The notes: generated from the letters alone by a model not told the origin. Shown: positions 7,531-16,546, numbered from the stretch's first letter. The stretch: DNA of 64,000 nt from an uncultured Gammaproteobacteria bacterium (GCA_947258755.1 CAMYJO010000018.1:1-64000), one strand, 5' to 3'. Numbers and translations are program-made.

Positions 7531-8316
7531 ATGCCTGATACTAAAGAATTCAATAAACTGACCAGGGAACAAATCTCTCTATTTCTTGAAGCTTACAGAG
7601 CGCTCAATAAAAAGCGTGAAGAAGCACTGCATGAATTCAGAGCACAACCCGATAAGTTAATACAGAAACTCACTTCACCGTTCTTCTGGTCTAAAATTTA
7701 TGAGTATACCATTCTTGAACATGTAACGATGATAGTACACGTTTTAGGACTCTCAGACCTAGTCAAGCATATTGCCATTCAAGAGGATCCACAACAGGCA
7801 GTAATAGATGATATTTTTGCTGGGAATGACATTGAATGGAACGGTGGCACTGGAGGTCAATTTAAGGAGATGCACGTAATTGTCATTCTATTCTCCATTA
7901 CTAAATCCCTCGATAGCCTCGTTGTTCACTCAAAGTTTCTCAATGAGCTAGTTACAGATGTCCGCAATGGTAATGATGGTGCACTATTCAAGGCAGTACA
8001 GATTGATCATTCGATATTATCATGCCCCACCATTGCTGATAGAGTTGCTCTTGCAGAGCTTATGGGAGATGAAGAATTTTTCAATAAACTATCAAACGCG
8101 ATCCATAAGCGACCTAAGAAGCCCAAGGAAGAATATACCGAATTAAGGCTTGCTTTATACCTTCTAGAAGAAGCCAACTCTCTCGATAATCTGAGCACTG
8201 ATACTGCCTATAGCTTATTTTCTGAGGACTTAGGCCTATATCCTACTGATACTGAAGACCCGGCAAGGAGTCTTTGGCAATTCATCTCGAGGTGGAAAAA
8301 AGCACGCTCTACATGA
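7531..8316 (+). CDS. Element-encoded protein of unknown function upstream of rep
   Basis: 261 residues, predicted mostly alpha-helical, with no signal peptide or membrane span. I do not recognise a family. It has charged ends and a central segment GNDIEWNGGTGGQFKEMHVIVILFSITKSLDSL. It precedes the replication initiator by 82 bp on the same strand and probably belongs to the core of the element (replication or immunity control) rather than to the cassette cargo. The ribosome-binding site is weak (AGGAAG about 13 nt upstream). Confidence 0.55.
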   Translation: MPDTKEFNKLTREQISLFLEAYRALNKKREEALHEFRAQPDKLIQKLTSPFFWSKIYEYTILEHVTMIVHVLGLSDLVKHIAIQEDPQQAVIDDIFAGNDIEWNGGTGGQFKEMHVIVILFSITKSLDSLVVHSKFLNELVTDVRNGNDGALFKAVQIDHSILSCPTIADRVALAELMGDEEFFNKLSNAIHKRPKKPKEEYTELRLALYLLEEANSLDNLSTDTAYSLFSEDLGLYPTDTEDPARSLWQFISRWKKARST

Positions 8317-8398
8317 AATGGCGATTTCATGTAGTCGTGATCACTGATTCATAATCTTACAGTTTCTCCTACTTTTTATTAATCATAGGAGAAATACC

Positions 8399-9730
8399 GT
8401 GTCTACCGACAAGATTGCACACCAAAACCAAGTAAAGAGAAGTAAAACGCGGGAGGGCTCCCCGGAGGGGAAGGCCCCGCGTTTACACGATGAGATTATT
8501 TCTGATGAGGGTACCAAGTCTAGTAACACAGTACCCTCTAATTGCATTAATGATAGCAATACCAAAATACTAAGAACTGGAATTGACAGTCTTTATCTCT
8601 CTTATCAGGGGGAGTTATTTGAAGAAAGCTCGATAAGGCTTAATGCCCTCAAGGAACTAGCACAATCAAAGAATCCTGATAAAGTGGCTCTAGCTCAATT
8701 TCCAGTATATGACCATCTATTCGATGTTAGTGATCGTGGTCGTCATCCATTTGCATTTATCCTGAATGATAATTGGTACCGTATTGAGGTAGCCAAATTA
8801 GGTGCCCTGCGCGCTCCCCTCGCCCATTCCCAACTCTCTAGTAAGCTCCTTACATTGAAAGGTGCTGAGAGCGCCGTAGAGAGCCTTACGTCCATAATTA
8901 AAGCACTAGGCTCACTCTCTGACGGCCCCAATACTAGCCGCGTCGATCTCTGTGTAGACTTTCTCACTGAGCATCCATTAGAGAAAATTATAGACATGGA
9001 CTGGGTTACCAAGGCTAAAGATATGGACCGCTACACGGTTCAACGTAAATTCTCTGGTTGGGTTATCGGTAGAGGCAGGATCTCTGCACGTTTGTATAAC
9101 AAGACATTAGAAATGGAGAAAAAATCCCGCCCTTATCTTGAAGACTTATGGCGTGAGTCCGGATGGGACGGAAAGCAATCTGTATGGCGTCTAGAATTCC
9201 AGATACGTCGAGACTGTTTGCGTGAGCTGGGTATTATTTCTTTCGATAGTCTGATGCAGAATCTATCAGGTCTATGGAAATACTCTACGCAAGACTGGCT
9301 CCGGTTATCCGTACCCAATCACAATGACAAGACTCAAACACGCTGGCCGACTGCACCCGTTTGGGAGTCGCTCCAAAACGCTAACTGGGCGGGCAATGAA
9401 AAGCTAACGCGAATTAAACCAGATAAAAGTAGACTGCCTTCGTATCATTATCTATTTCATAATGGTCTAAGTGCCTTCCATTCGTTCATGGCAATGGAGT
9501 GTATTAGTGACCCCATCGAAGGTGCCCATGCCTTCCATCAAGCCGCTAAAAAATATCATGATGAGCGTGAGTATTTCACGGGTTTGTCTTATTACGACTA
9601 TGTGACCCAAAAAGTGGCGCTAAAGGTAAAAGCCTATAACACCTTTCGTAACTTACCCACTGAAGATACGTTACATCCAGCAGATGAAGCGGTGGCAAAA
9701 GCCTATAGGAAACAGCGAGATGGCGAATAA
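8399..9730 (+). CDS. Replication initiation protein (Rep_trans-like)
   Basis: 443 residues from a GTG start with AGGAGA 6 nt upstream. The core shows TSRVDLCVDF, then ARLYNKTLEMEKK and VWRLEFQIRRDCLRELGI, the pattern of plasmid and phage replication initiators of the Rep_trans/replication-initiation-factor type that nick and start rolling-circle replication. The first 60 residues are polar and probably disordered. It overlaps the excisionase start by 11 bp, so rep, xis and int form one operon. It would replicate the excised circle of the element. Family assignment rests on pattern recognition only. Confidence 0.7.
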   Translation: MSTDKIAHQNQVKRSKTREGSPEGKAPRLHDEIISDEGTKSSNTVPSNCINDSNTKILRTGIDSLYLSYQGELFEESSIRLNALKELAQSKNPDKVALAQFPVYDHLFDVSDRGRHPFAFILNDNWYRIEVAKLGALRAPLAHSQLSSKLLTLKGAESAVESLTSIIKALGSLSDGPNTSRVDLCVDFLTEHPLEKIIDMDWVTKAKDMDRYTVQRKFSGWVIGRGRISARLYNKTLEMEKKSRPYLEDLWRESGWDGKQSVWRLEFQIRRDCLRELGIISFDSLMQNLSGLWKYSTQDWLRLSVPNHNDKTQTRWPTAPVWESLQNANWAGNEKLTRIKPDKSRLPSYHYLFHNGLSAFHSFMAMECISDPIEGAHAFHQAAKKYHDEREYFTGLSYYDYVTQKVALKVKAYNTFRNLPTEDTLHPADEAVAKAYRKQRDGE

Positions 9731-10034
9731 TGAATATCAGACACTGGACCTGTATGAGGCCGCCGATTTCCTCAAAATGCATTGGCAAACCCTACGGGAA
9801 AAGGCGGCGAATGGTGAAATTCCTGCTGCCAAGCCGGCCAAACAATGGGTATTTCTGGTGGAAGACCTTGTATCTTACCTACGTTCGCAATATTCTCGAC
9901 CACGGCTGGGGTTGCAAGTGCAGCACAATGGAGGAAGTTCTCTATGTTGTACAAACGACCTAAATCGAGGTTCTGGTGGTGCAAATTTACCGCGCCAAAC
10001 GGACGTCGAATACAACAATCTACTAAAACGGTAG
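9720..10034 (+). CDS. Excisionase / helix-turn-helix (MerR-like, HTH_17) protein
   Basis: 104 residues from the ATG at 9720. The N-terminal 60 residues are an HTH_17 domain: LDLYEAADFLKMHWQTLREKAANGEIP...KQWVFLVEDLVSYL. Such proteins bind the att region and direct integrases toward excision. The Ser/Gly/Asn-rich tail after residue 65 overlaps the integrase start in another frame by 91 bp, so translation is coupled. The upstream frame is open further, but a start inside rep at the overlap fits operon layout. Confidence 0.8.
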   Translation: MANNEYQTLDLYEAADFLKMHWQTLREKAANGEIPAAKPAKQWVFLVEDLVSYLRSQYSRPRLGLQVQHNGGSSLCCTNDLNRGSGGANLPRQTDVEYNNLLKR

Positions 10035-10996
10035 ATAAACGACAGGCTCAAGAGTTTGAAGATCGACTCAGAGCCAGTTTGTGGCGAGTCACACAACTGG
10101 GTGACAAACCACGAAGAACGTGGAAAGAAGCCGTTGTCCGTTGGTTTCAGGAAAATCAGGACAAGAAAAGTCGTATCGATGATAAGCGTCATATCCAGTG
10201 GGTTGACCCTTTCCTTCACGATCGTTTCTTGGACGAGATTAACCGCGAACTGCTGGACAAGATCAGTACTGCAAAGCTCAAGACTGGGGTGAAGCCGGCA
10301 ACGGTTAACCGCATGATGGAGGTGATTAGGGTTATCCTTAATCGTGCAGCCCGTGAATGGGAATGGATTGATCGCGCACCTTATGTTCGGATGCTTAAAG
10401 AGCCCAAACGCCGTATACGTTGGTTAACACACAATGAGGCACAAAGGTTACTGGCGGTATTACCCGAGCACCTGGTGGCGACTGTGAAGTTCTCACTCGC
10501 CACGGGATTAAGGGAAGCGAATGTCACCGGTCTGGAATGGTCTCAAGTAGATCTGACGAGACGTGTGGCATGGATTCATGCTGATCAGGCGAAGGCTGGG
10601 AAGTCTATTGGCGTTCCACTGAACAATGATGCGGTTGTGGTTCTTCGGGCGCAGATCGGGAAACATCCGACTGCTGTGTTTACCTACAAAGGTAATCCCG
10701 TTAAGAAGTGCAACACCAAGCTTTGGCGCAATGCCTTGGTTGAAGTCGGTATCACCGATTTTCGCTGGCATGATCTCCGTCATACTTGGGCGAGCTGGCA
10801 TGTTCAGAACGGTACCCCGCTCTACGCGCTTCAGGAGTTGGGTGGGTGGTCAGATGTTCGTATGGTGCAACGTTACGCACACTTGGCCCCTGAACATTTA
10901 TCGAAGTATGCGGACAAGCTGTGCGCTTTGTCAGAGGTCGGGGGTACATTATTGGCTACACCCGATCATAGGCAACAAAAAAGCAGCTACCGCTAA
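9944..10996 (+). CDS. Tyrosine recombinase integrase of the element
   Basis: 350 residues from the ATG at 9944, chosen because AATGGAGGAAG lies 8 nt upstream; the frame is open earlier but would overlap the excisionase almost fully. It has a short N-terminal Arg/Trp-rich DNA-binding part, a core-binding domain (about 57-145) and a catalytic domain with R190 (ATGLREAN), H276-x-x-R279 (HDLRH), W302 and the nucleophile Y311 ([10 protein letters not shown]). It catalyses integration into the tRNA-Arg 3' end. It is the last gene before the att repeat, 32 bp away, the standard arrangement. Confidence 0.95.
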   Translation: MLYKRPKSRFWWCKFTAPNGRRIQQSTKTVDKRQAQEFEDRLRASLWRVTQLGDKPRRTWKEAVVRWFQENQDKKSRIDDKRHIQWVDPFLHDRFLDEINRELLDKISTAKLKTGVKPATVNRMMEVIRVILNRAAREWEWIDRAPYVRMLKEPKRRIRWLTHNEAQRLLAVLPEHLVATVKFSLATGLREANVTGLEWSQVDLTRRVAWIHADQAKAGKSIGVPLNNDAVVVLRAQIGKHPTAVFTYKGNPVKKCNTKLWRNALVEVGITDFRWHDLRHTWASWHVQNGTPLYALQELGGWSDVRMVQRYAHLAPEHLSKYADKLCALSEVGGTLLATPDHRQQKSSYR

Positions 10997-11028
10997 AACA
11001 CGATAACTGCTTGATTGAGATTACTTAA

Positions 11029-11075
11029 TATGGCGCGCCCGACACGATTCGAACGTGTGACCGCCTGGTTCGTAG
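11029..11075. repeat. att site, right copy (inside intact tRNA-Arg)
   Basis: Perfect match over 47 bp to 2372-2418. This copy is part of the complete tRNA gene, so integration restored tRNA function. Confidence 0.95.
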
Positions 11076-11107
11076 CCAGGTACTCTATCCAGCTGAGCTA
11101 CGGGCGC
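11031..11107 (-). tRNA. tRNA-Arg(ACG)
   Basis: 77 nt with encoded CCA. The anticodon stem CCTGG/CCAGG encloses CTACGAA, giving anticodon ACG. The acceptor stem GCGCCCG/CGGGCGC and T-arm CACACGTTCGAATCGTGT are intact. It is the integration target of the element. In E. coli tRNA-Ser(GCT) and tRNA-Arg(ACG) follow csrA directly; here they are about 6 kb apart. Confidence 0.97.
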
Positions 11108-11220
11108 TTGGTTTCGGCGGTATTTCTTCAGGGGAAGGTGTCCCGATTACCGAAAGAAGCGGCATTATACTGATTAGCCCCTGATATGTCGAGAAATTCA
11201 GGGGCCTTGATCGGGGCTAT

Positions 11221-11505
11221 TTACTCAAATCCGGCGATGGTAAAGCGGTAGGTGCCTATAATGACGAAGTCGCCGGCCCGCAGTATATGTTGGTGAACTC
11301 GTTTTCCGTTGACATACGTTCCATTGGTGCTATCGAGATCCTGGATATAGGCCGTTTGGTTAAAGGCGATAATTTTTGCGTGAAACAGGCTGATGACCTT
11401 TTCAGGGATGACCAAGGTGTTGCTTTTACCCCTGCCGATCGTTGTTGTGCCCTGAGCGATATATATGCCATGGCTGCCTGATTCTTGGTAATTCACTGCA
11501 TTCAT
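11221..11505 (-). CDS. FHA domain protein
   Basis: 94 residues, almost entirely one forkhead-associated domain: TIGRGKSNTL (about 21-30), then SLFHAKI and the DLDSTNGTYVNGKRV signature (about 57-71), which recognises phospho-threonine peptides. It has no fused kinase substrate, membrane span or signal peptide. Stand-alone FHA proteins often act with a Ser/Thr kinase or a secretion system, but neither is in the window. It is monocistronic, 114 bp from tRNA-Arg. Confidence 0.9.
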   Translation of the reverse strand: MNAVNYQESGSHGIYIAQGTTTIGRGKSNTLVIPEKVISLFHAKIIAFNQTAYIQDLDSTNGTYVNGKRVHQHILRAGDFVIIGTYRFTIAGFE

Positions 11506-11762
11506 GTTTTTCCCCTGGAACGATTAACTAACGCCCTGATTATAGGTCAGTATTTCAGAACAATTTGTGAATAATTGTGCCATGAATATTGGCATGAAAA
11601 ATAGTATTTGCTTATATTTCAATAAATTAACTCTGAAAAACCGGAAAGTCCACATGGTTCACAATGTTAACAATTGTTAATGCAGTGTGCGCCGGCTTGC
11701 TTTAGTGATTAGCATTCGGTGAAAACGATATGGGCCCGTCCCTGGGCTCATGCGTCACCACC

Positions 11763-12854
11763 CTATAGGCTTGGGTAGTCGGTATAACCGTGCTCATCGC
11801 CACCATAGAAGGTAGTTTGGTCCGGGGTGTTGAGCTCGGCATCAGCCTTGAAGCGTTTGACCAGATCCGGGTTGGCTATGTAGAGCGAACCGAACGCGAC
11901 CATGTCGGCATTGCTCTGTGCCAGTGACGCCTGCGCCTTGTCTTGGGTGTAGCCACAGTTGGCCATGTACGGGCCATCGAAATGGTCGCGTATCTGGCGG
12001 TAGTCGATACCGCGTTCGCCAGTCATCATGTCGCCTTCGACCACATGCAGATAAGCGAGGCCTTTACCGCTGAGGGTCTTGGCAACGTAGTTGAAGGTCG
12101 CCTGGGGTTGGGAGTCACGGATGTCGTTGAAGCCGTTCTCGGGCGAGATGCGTACACCGACCTGGCCCGGTTCCCAGACCTCGGTCACGGCTGCGATGAT
12201 GTCCTGTAACAGGCGCACTCTGTTTTCCAGTGAGCCGCCGTATTCGTCATCACGTTGGTTGGTGCCATCACGCAGGAACTGGTCGATCAGATAACCATTG
12301 GCGGCATGCACTTCAATGCCATCAAAGCCGGCGGCCTTGGCATTGCTGGCGGCCTGACGGTACTGGTCGACGAGGCCGGGCATCTCCTCCAGGTTCAGTG
12401 CACGCGGTACAACATAGGGCTGCATACCGGTGTAGGTAATCGCCTCGCCTTCGGGTTTGATTGCCGACGCGGATACCGGAGTCTGGCCTTCGGGTAGCAA
12501 GCTCGGGTGCGAGATGCGTCCGACGTACCATAACTGCAGGAAGATATGGCCTCCCTGTTCATGTACGGCCTTGGTGACGTTCTTCCAGCCGTCGATCTGT
12601 TCCTGGCTATGAATGCCAGGGGTGGCCGGGTAACCGACACCTTGCGGTGATACCTGGGTGGCCTCGGTGATGATCAGCCCGGCACTGGCGCGTTGCTGGT
12701 AATAGGTCACATTCATGGCTTGCGGTACATTACCCTCGCCGGCGCGGTTACGCGTCAGTGGTGCCATAATGATGCGGTTAGATAGCTCCAGTTTACCGAT
12801 CGTGATGGGTGTGAACAGGTCCGGTTTATCAGTACTGCTTTGCTTTGCTTGCAT
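11763..12854 (-). CDS. nemA: Old yellow enzyme family flavin oxidoreductase (NemA-like)
   Basis: 363 residues, normal for the family. It shows LFTPITIGKLELSNRIIMAPLTRNRA at the N-terminus, the substrate-binding HAANGYLIDQFLRDGTNQR block (about 183-201) with DEYGGS, and the FMN-phosphate-binding end near MVAFGSLYIANPDLVKR. Members reduce activated alkenes, N-ethylmaleimide and nitro compounds with NADPH. It lies 12 bp downstream of the peroxiredoxin gene on the same strand, with a TetR regulator upstream, so the three probably form an electrophile or redox-stress unit similar to nemRA. Confidence 0.9.
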   Translation of the reverse strand: MQAKQSSTDKPDLFTPITIGKLELSNRIIMAPLTRNRAGEGNVPQAMNVTYYQQRASAGLIITEATQVSPQGVGYPATPGIHSQEQIDGWKNVTKAVHEQGGHIFLQLWYVGRISHPSLLPEGQTPVSASAIKPEGEAITYTGMQPYVVPRALNLEEMPGLVDQYRQAASNAKAAGFDGIEVHAANGYLIDQFLRDGTNQRDDEYGGSLENRVRLLQDIIAAVTEVWEPGQVGVRISPENGFNDIRDSQPQATFNYVAKTLSGKGLAYLHVVEGDMMTGERGIDYRQIRDHFDGPYMANCGYTQDKAQASLAQSNADMVAFGSLYIANPDLVKRFKADAELNTPDQTTFYGGDEHGYTDYPSL

Positions 12855-12866
12855 CTTTGTTCCTTT

Positions 12867-13532
12867 TTATGATGAATGGATTGTTGTCAGTGATGTCAGC
12901 GCCTGGAGTATTGCCTCGGGTTCCATGCGCTGGGTGTAATCTTTATTGATATAGGCCGTGTGAATGCAACCCTCCCTATCGATGACATAGGTGGCAGGTA
13001 TGGGCAGTAAATAATTTTCATCGCCATTGACTTCAGGCAGATTAAAGCCCCATTGCAGGTAATAGTTGCGCAAGGTCGGATGCACATACATCAGTAATCC
13101 ATATTGCCAGGCCACTTGGTTGCCGATATCACTGAGCACCTCAAATTGCAGTTGATGGCGTTCAACGGTTTGCAGGCTATGATCCGGTTTTTCCGGTGAG
13201 ATGCCGATTAGCTGCGCACCATAGGATTTAATTTGCGGCAGGATGTCGTGCAACGCCTTGAACTCCAGGTTACAAAATGGACACCAGCCACCGCGATAAA
13301 AGCTGAGCACCACCGGTCCTTTTTCCAGCAGTGCGTATAATGAGGCGTCCTCTCCGTTGGCGTTTTGCAGTGTGAAGTCGATGGCCTTGTCACCGGTGTT
13401 CAGCGCCTGCTCTCCGAGGCAGGACTGCATCAATTCGTCGAATGCTTTTGCCATCACAGCCTGAGCATGGTCCGGCTTGCTGCTGATGAATGCATCAGCG
13501 GCTTGTCTGATTTGCTTTGACAGCGTCGACAT
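12867..13532 (-). CDS. Peroxiredoxin-like (AhpC/TSA) protein
   Basis: 221 residues. The thioredoxin-fold core begins around residue 50 (DFTLQNANGED). The active site YRGGWCPFCNLEFKAL (about 79-94) has a CxxC pair, with the first Cys expected to be peroxidatic. LIGISPEKPDHS and TYVIDREGCIHTAY are typical of AhpC/TSA proteins. It reduces peroxides, probably with thioredoxin. The 12-bp spacing to the downstream flavin reductase indicates co-transcription. Confidence 0.88.
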   Translation of the reverse strand: MSTLSKQIRQAADAFISSKPDHAQAVMAKAFDELMQSCLGEQALNTGDKAIDFTLQNANGEDASLYALLEKGPVVLSFYRGGWCPFCNLEFKALHDILPQIKSYGAQLIGISPEKPDHSLQTVERHQLQFEVLSDIGNQVAWQYGLLMYVHPTLRNYYLQWGFNLPEVNGDENYLLPIPATYVIDREGCIHTAYINKDYTQRMEPEAILQALTSLTTIHSS

Positions 13533-13548
13533 GAAAATTTCCCTTTAT

Positions 13549-13563
13549 TTAGTTAGCTAACTT
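13549..13563. promoter_or_regulatory. Candidate TetR operator before the peroxiredoxin gene
   Basis: The palindrome AGTTAGCTAACT lies between the regulator and the peroxiredoxin start. A related TTAGTTAGTTGGTTGACTGAC stretch precedes the TetR gene itself (about 14157-14177), consistent with autoregulation. Inferred from symmetry and position. Confidence 0.5.
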
Positions 13564-13591
13564 ACTATTTAATATGAAAATAAAAAACCGT

Positions 13592-14149
13592 CTATAGCGA
13601 TTTGATCCACTTTTTCATACGCGTCGCCTCTTCCTTGATAATGGAAGGTTTGTTGAAGGTATTGGTCAACAAACTGGCGCCATGCATCGTCGCCATCAGG
13701 TGCTGGGCCAATTTGGCAGCATCTTTATGCCCCATGCATTTGAATTGTTTCGTGGACCATGTCAGTGCCTGTTGTAACAGTGCATCGGCCTTATCGGCCA
13801 GCGCCGTATCATTCTTGTTCAGCTCCTGACACAGACTACCAATCGGACAGCCGTATTTGGCGACATCACCGCTGAGGTCGGTCAGCACATCAAGGAAGCA
13901 AAGCAAGCTTGCCTGCGGTTCATTACCCTGCTCGCAATAGGCAAACATATCATTCTGATGATGGGTACGTTCGGTGATCACGGCATTGGCCAAATCATCT
14001 TTGGTTTTGAAGTAGTAATATACATTACCAAGCGGCACCCCAGACTGTTCGGCAATATCAGACAGTGAGGTCTGACCATAGCCGCGGTGATAGAACAGAG
14101 TGACGGCTGCATCGACGAGGCGTTCACGTTTATCGCTGGTTCTGGGCAT
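13592..14149 (-). CDS. TetR/AcrR family regulator
   Basis: 185 residues. The N-terminal helix-turn-helix is clear: RERLVDAAVTLFYHRGYGQTSLSDIAEQSGVPLGNVYYYFKTKDDL (residues 8-53). The ligand-binding half contains Cys residues (YGCPIGSLCQEL, KCMGHK), which could sense electrophiles as in NemR, but this is inference. It lies 59 bp upstream of the peroxiredoxin gene on the same strand, and short inverted TTAGTTAGCTAACT-like sequences around 13550-13562 and 14156-14176 are plausible operators. Confidence 0.9.
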   Translation of the reverse strand: MPRTSDKRERLVDAAVTLFYHRGYGQTSLSDIAEQSGVPLGNVYYYFKTKDDLANAVITERTHHQNDMFAYCEQGNEPQASLLCFLDVLTDLSGDVAKYGCPIGSLCQELNKNDTALADKADALLQQALTWSTKQFKCMGHKDAAKLAQHLMATMHGASLLTNTFNKPSIIKEEATRMKKWIKSL

Positions 14150-14261
14150 GCCTACTCTTAGTTAGTTGGTTGACTGACTTTTATTCTAGCAGGCTTTGAG
14201 GGCGTGTCAATGGGTGGGTGTGGAGAATTTTACTATACGCCCCCTTGAAAGAGGGGCGCTA

Positions 14262-15383
14262 CTACTTGCCACCGGCAGCTATGGCATCGGCTTTACTTTT
14301 TTCCAGGTTCGCTTGTTGCGCGTCGGCTTTATCCTGATCCAGTTCAGGCCAACCGCCTGCATTGTTGATGATCATGTCTGTCATCAATGACACATGCTCG
14401 GGCGAGGCATTGAGTGCAGGTACGTATTCGAATTGTTCGCCACCGGCTTTGATAAATTCCTCACGGCCTTCCATCGCAATCTCATCCAGGGTCTCCAGGC
14501 AATCAACTGCAAAGCCGGGGCAGACCACGGTCAGGTGTTTCACCCCTTCACCGGGGAGTTGCACCAGACGTTTTGCTATATAGGGCTTTAACCATTCGGC
14601 TTTACCAAAACGTGACTGAAAGGCCATTTCCCATTGCCCTTCCTGCAAGCCGAGCTCGGCGGCGATCAGGCGCGCGCTTTTATGGCATTGACAGAAGTAT
14701 GGATCGCCGGCCTTCAGTGTGGCCTTTGGCATACCATGAAAGGACATTAATAATTTATCGCCCTGCCCCTTCTCCGCCCAGTGAGTGCGTATCGAATCGG
14801 CAACGGCCTTAATGTAGGCAGGATCATCGTGATACGCACCGAGTAATCTTAGTTCGGGTACCCAACGCCACTTTGACAGGTTGGTAAACACGGCATCGGC
14901 AACGGTGCCGGTGGACGCTCCCGAATATTGAGGGTACAAGGGCAGTACCATGATGCGTTCCGCGCCTTCGGACTGCAATTGCAGCAGCCCGTGTTGTATC
15001 GACGGTTGGCCATAACGCATAGCCAGTACCACATGGCTTTTACCCGGAATACGGGCCTGGATTTCCTTGTCGATTTGCATGGTCAGGCCGGCGGATTCCA
15101 CCATTAACGGCGAGCCTTTATCAGTCCAGACGCGCTGATAGGCCTGCGCCGATTTGGCCGGGCGGGTACGCAGGATAATGCCATGCAATATAATCTTCCA
15201 TAACAGCTTGGGTATCTCGATAACGCGCGGATCAGACAGGAACTCGGCCAGATAAGTCCTGACGGCTTCTTTGGTCGGCTCATCGGGCGTACCGAGATTG
15301 ACGACCAGCACTCCCATGCCGGGCAGTTGCCCATGCTTGAAATGATCCTGGCCCTTGAATCGACGCCTGAATAATTTACCCAT
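14262..15383 (-). CDS. hemH: Ferrochelatase
   Basis: 373 residues, the normal size for bacterial ferrochelatase plus a short polar tail. It inserts ferrous iron into protoporphyrin IX, the last step of haem synthesis. Visible features are VLVVNLGTPDEPT (about 26-38), LPLYPQYSGASTG (about 148-160), the catalytic LMSFHGMP (about 212-219) and VVCPGFAVDCLETLDEIA (about 304-321). The sequence DPYFCQCHKSA and the Cys in CPGF are of interest because some ferrochelatases bind an Fe-S cluster. The C-terminal 40 residues are Ala/Lys-rich and dispensable-looking. It is monocistronic. Confidence 0.95.
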   Translation of the reverse strand: MGKLFRRRFKGQDHFKHGQLPGMGVLVVNLGTPDEPTKEAVRTYLAEFLSDPRVIEIPKLLWKIILHGIILRTRPAKSAQAYQRVWTDKGSPLMVESAGLTMQIDKEIQARIPGKSHVVLAMRYGQPSIQHGLLQLQSEGAERIMVLPLYPQYSGASTGTVADAVFTNLSKWRWVPELRLLGAYHDDPAYIKAVADSIRTHWAEKGQGDKLLMSFHGMPKATLKAGDPYFCQCHKSARLIAAELGLQEGQWEMAFQSRFGKAEWLKPYIAKRLVQLPGEGVKHLTVVCPGFAVDCLETLDEIAMEGREEFIKAGGEQFEYVPALNASPEHVSLMTDMIINNAGGWPELDQDKADAQQANLEKSKADAIAAGGK

Positions 15384-15721
15384 ACTTTATTGCTCTCATT
15401 GACGACACAGTGCTTTGTAGAGTTTAAGGCCCTGTAAAGACCTACATATTACCCCGGTATTCTGCACACATACCAGTGCTCATGTAACATTGATACAGTC
15501 TACAACCCGGGATTGCTTCATTCAAGCAATGCCGGGGCCAGCGCTGCTTTGAATATCATGCGCTGATAGCAATGATGCACTTGCATTGCGTAGTTTTGCC
15601 ATGCTTGTTTTGGCATAATCATGTACATCTCATCCTGAATCATCCAGGCCGGGTTCTACTCACAGGGAATAATGATGTCTGATACGCATACAGAGTTCAT
15701 AAATACAGGAATACGACACTA
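15384..15721. other. Intergenic region between hemH and the CbiX-like gene
   Basis: This divergent promoter region has one strong hairpin at about 15508-15537 (CCCGGGATTGCTT / AAGCAATGCCGGG with a single mismatch and a 5-nt loop), not followed by T residues. No riboswitch could be recognised. Confidence 0.5.
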
Positions 15722-16546
15722 ATGGCAGTCATCATGCTCTGTGATAATGGCTCGGTGCGCGCCAATGCGACACTGCAACTGCGCCGCTTAGCGAAAGACC
15801 TCGGTGAACAAAGCGGACATGAAATTCATGCGGTTTCGTTCAAACATGCCGACCGTATTGCCGCCGAAGATCTGCACGGCATGCCAGCGCAGGTCTTTCG
15901 TCATTTTATGACGCAACAACTGACACAAGGACAACGCGATTTCATACTTCTGCCGCTGTTCTTTGGCAATAGCAAGGCATTAACATCCTTCGTGCCAGAT
16001 GAAGTCGCCGCATTGAAAGAAAAATTCGGTGATTTCACGGTACAGGTCGCCGAGGTCATTTATCCACTCCCGCAGGGTGAGCCGATACTGACGGCTATCA
16101 TTGATCAACACATCCATGACACTGCCAGCAAACATAACCTACCACTGCAAAATCTGGTGTTGGTTGATCATGGCTCGCCGATACCACGGGTGACCGAGGT
16201 ACGTAAACACCTCGCAAAAACCGTGCAGGAAAAACTACCGGCGGGCTGTCAGTTGGAACAAGCGGTGATGGAACGCCGTGAAGGCAAGGAATATGATTTC
16301 AACGGCGCGCTACTGCAAGACTGGCTGACAGAAAAAGCACAGGCCGGTGAAAGCAGTGCCATTGTCATCCTGATGTTCTTTCTGGCCGGACGCCATGCAG
16401 GGGACGGTGGCGATATTGTCGAGATATGCAATACGGTGATGGAGCAAAACCCCGGCTTCAAGGTGGCGATCAGTCCGCTGATTACCGAGCACCTGGATTT
16501 TGTCGCTATTTTGCAGAAGCGTTTGCGGGGCGTGTTGGAAGGATAA
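15722..16546 (+). CDS. CbiX/SirB-like chelatase family protein
   Basis: 274 residues, the size of a long-form CbiX with two related halves. The N-terminal half has LCDNGSVRANATLQLRRLA and FILLPLFFGNSKALTSFVP; the second has LVLVDHGSPIPRVTEVR with the metal-site His (DHGS) and MFFLAGRHAGDGGDI with a second His. Such proteins insert cobalt or iron into sirohydrochlorin for cobalamin or sirohaem. The N-terminal half lacks the usual HGS His (DNGS), so only one half may be catalytic. In sulfur oxidisers a sirohaem need (for Dsr or sulfite reductase) would fit, but that is inference. Confidence 0.8.
   Translation: MAVIMLCDNGSVRANATLQLRRLAKDLGEQSGHEIHAVSFKHADRIAAEDLHGMPAQVFRHFMTQQLTQGQRDFILLPLFFGNSKALTSFVPDEVAALKEKFGDFTVQVAEVIYPLPQGEPILTAIIDQHIHDTASKHNLPLQNLVLVDHGSPIPRVTEVRKHLAKTVQEKLPAGCQLEQAVMERREGKEYDFNGALLQDWLTEKAQAGESSAIVILMFFLAGRHAGDGGDIVEICNTVMEQNPGFKVAISPLITEHLDFVAILQKRLRGVLEG

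Larger units (their letters stand above)
2372..11075. mobile_element. Integrative element in the tRNA-Arg 3' end (about 8.7 kb)
   Basis: The segment is bounded by a perfect 47-bp direct repeat, the 3' half of tRNA-Arg(ACG). At the right end it carries replication initiator, excisionase and integrase reading toward the att/tRNA end. The left two thirds is cargo on both strands with lower GC than the flanking chromosome. No capsid, terminase or conjugation genes are seen, so it resembles a small integrative-mobilisable or satellite-type island that needs helper functions (inference). The left boundary touches the scar of an older element. Confidence 0.85.

Noticed and set aside
9845-9943. Upstream extension of the integrase (383 residues)
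   Set aside because: The extension overlaps the excisionase almost fully and lacks similarity to integrases; the ATG at 9944 has a strong ribosome-binding site.
2372-11075. Integron integrase to explain the attC-like sites
   Set aside because: The only integrase present is a tRNA-targeting phage type without the integron-specific insert before the HxxR motif.
15384-15721. Possible cobalamin riboswitch before the CbiX-like gene
   Set aside because: A GC-rich hairpin is present, but I could not find the conserved B12-box or the needed set of helices.
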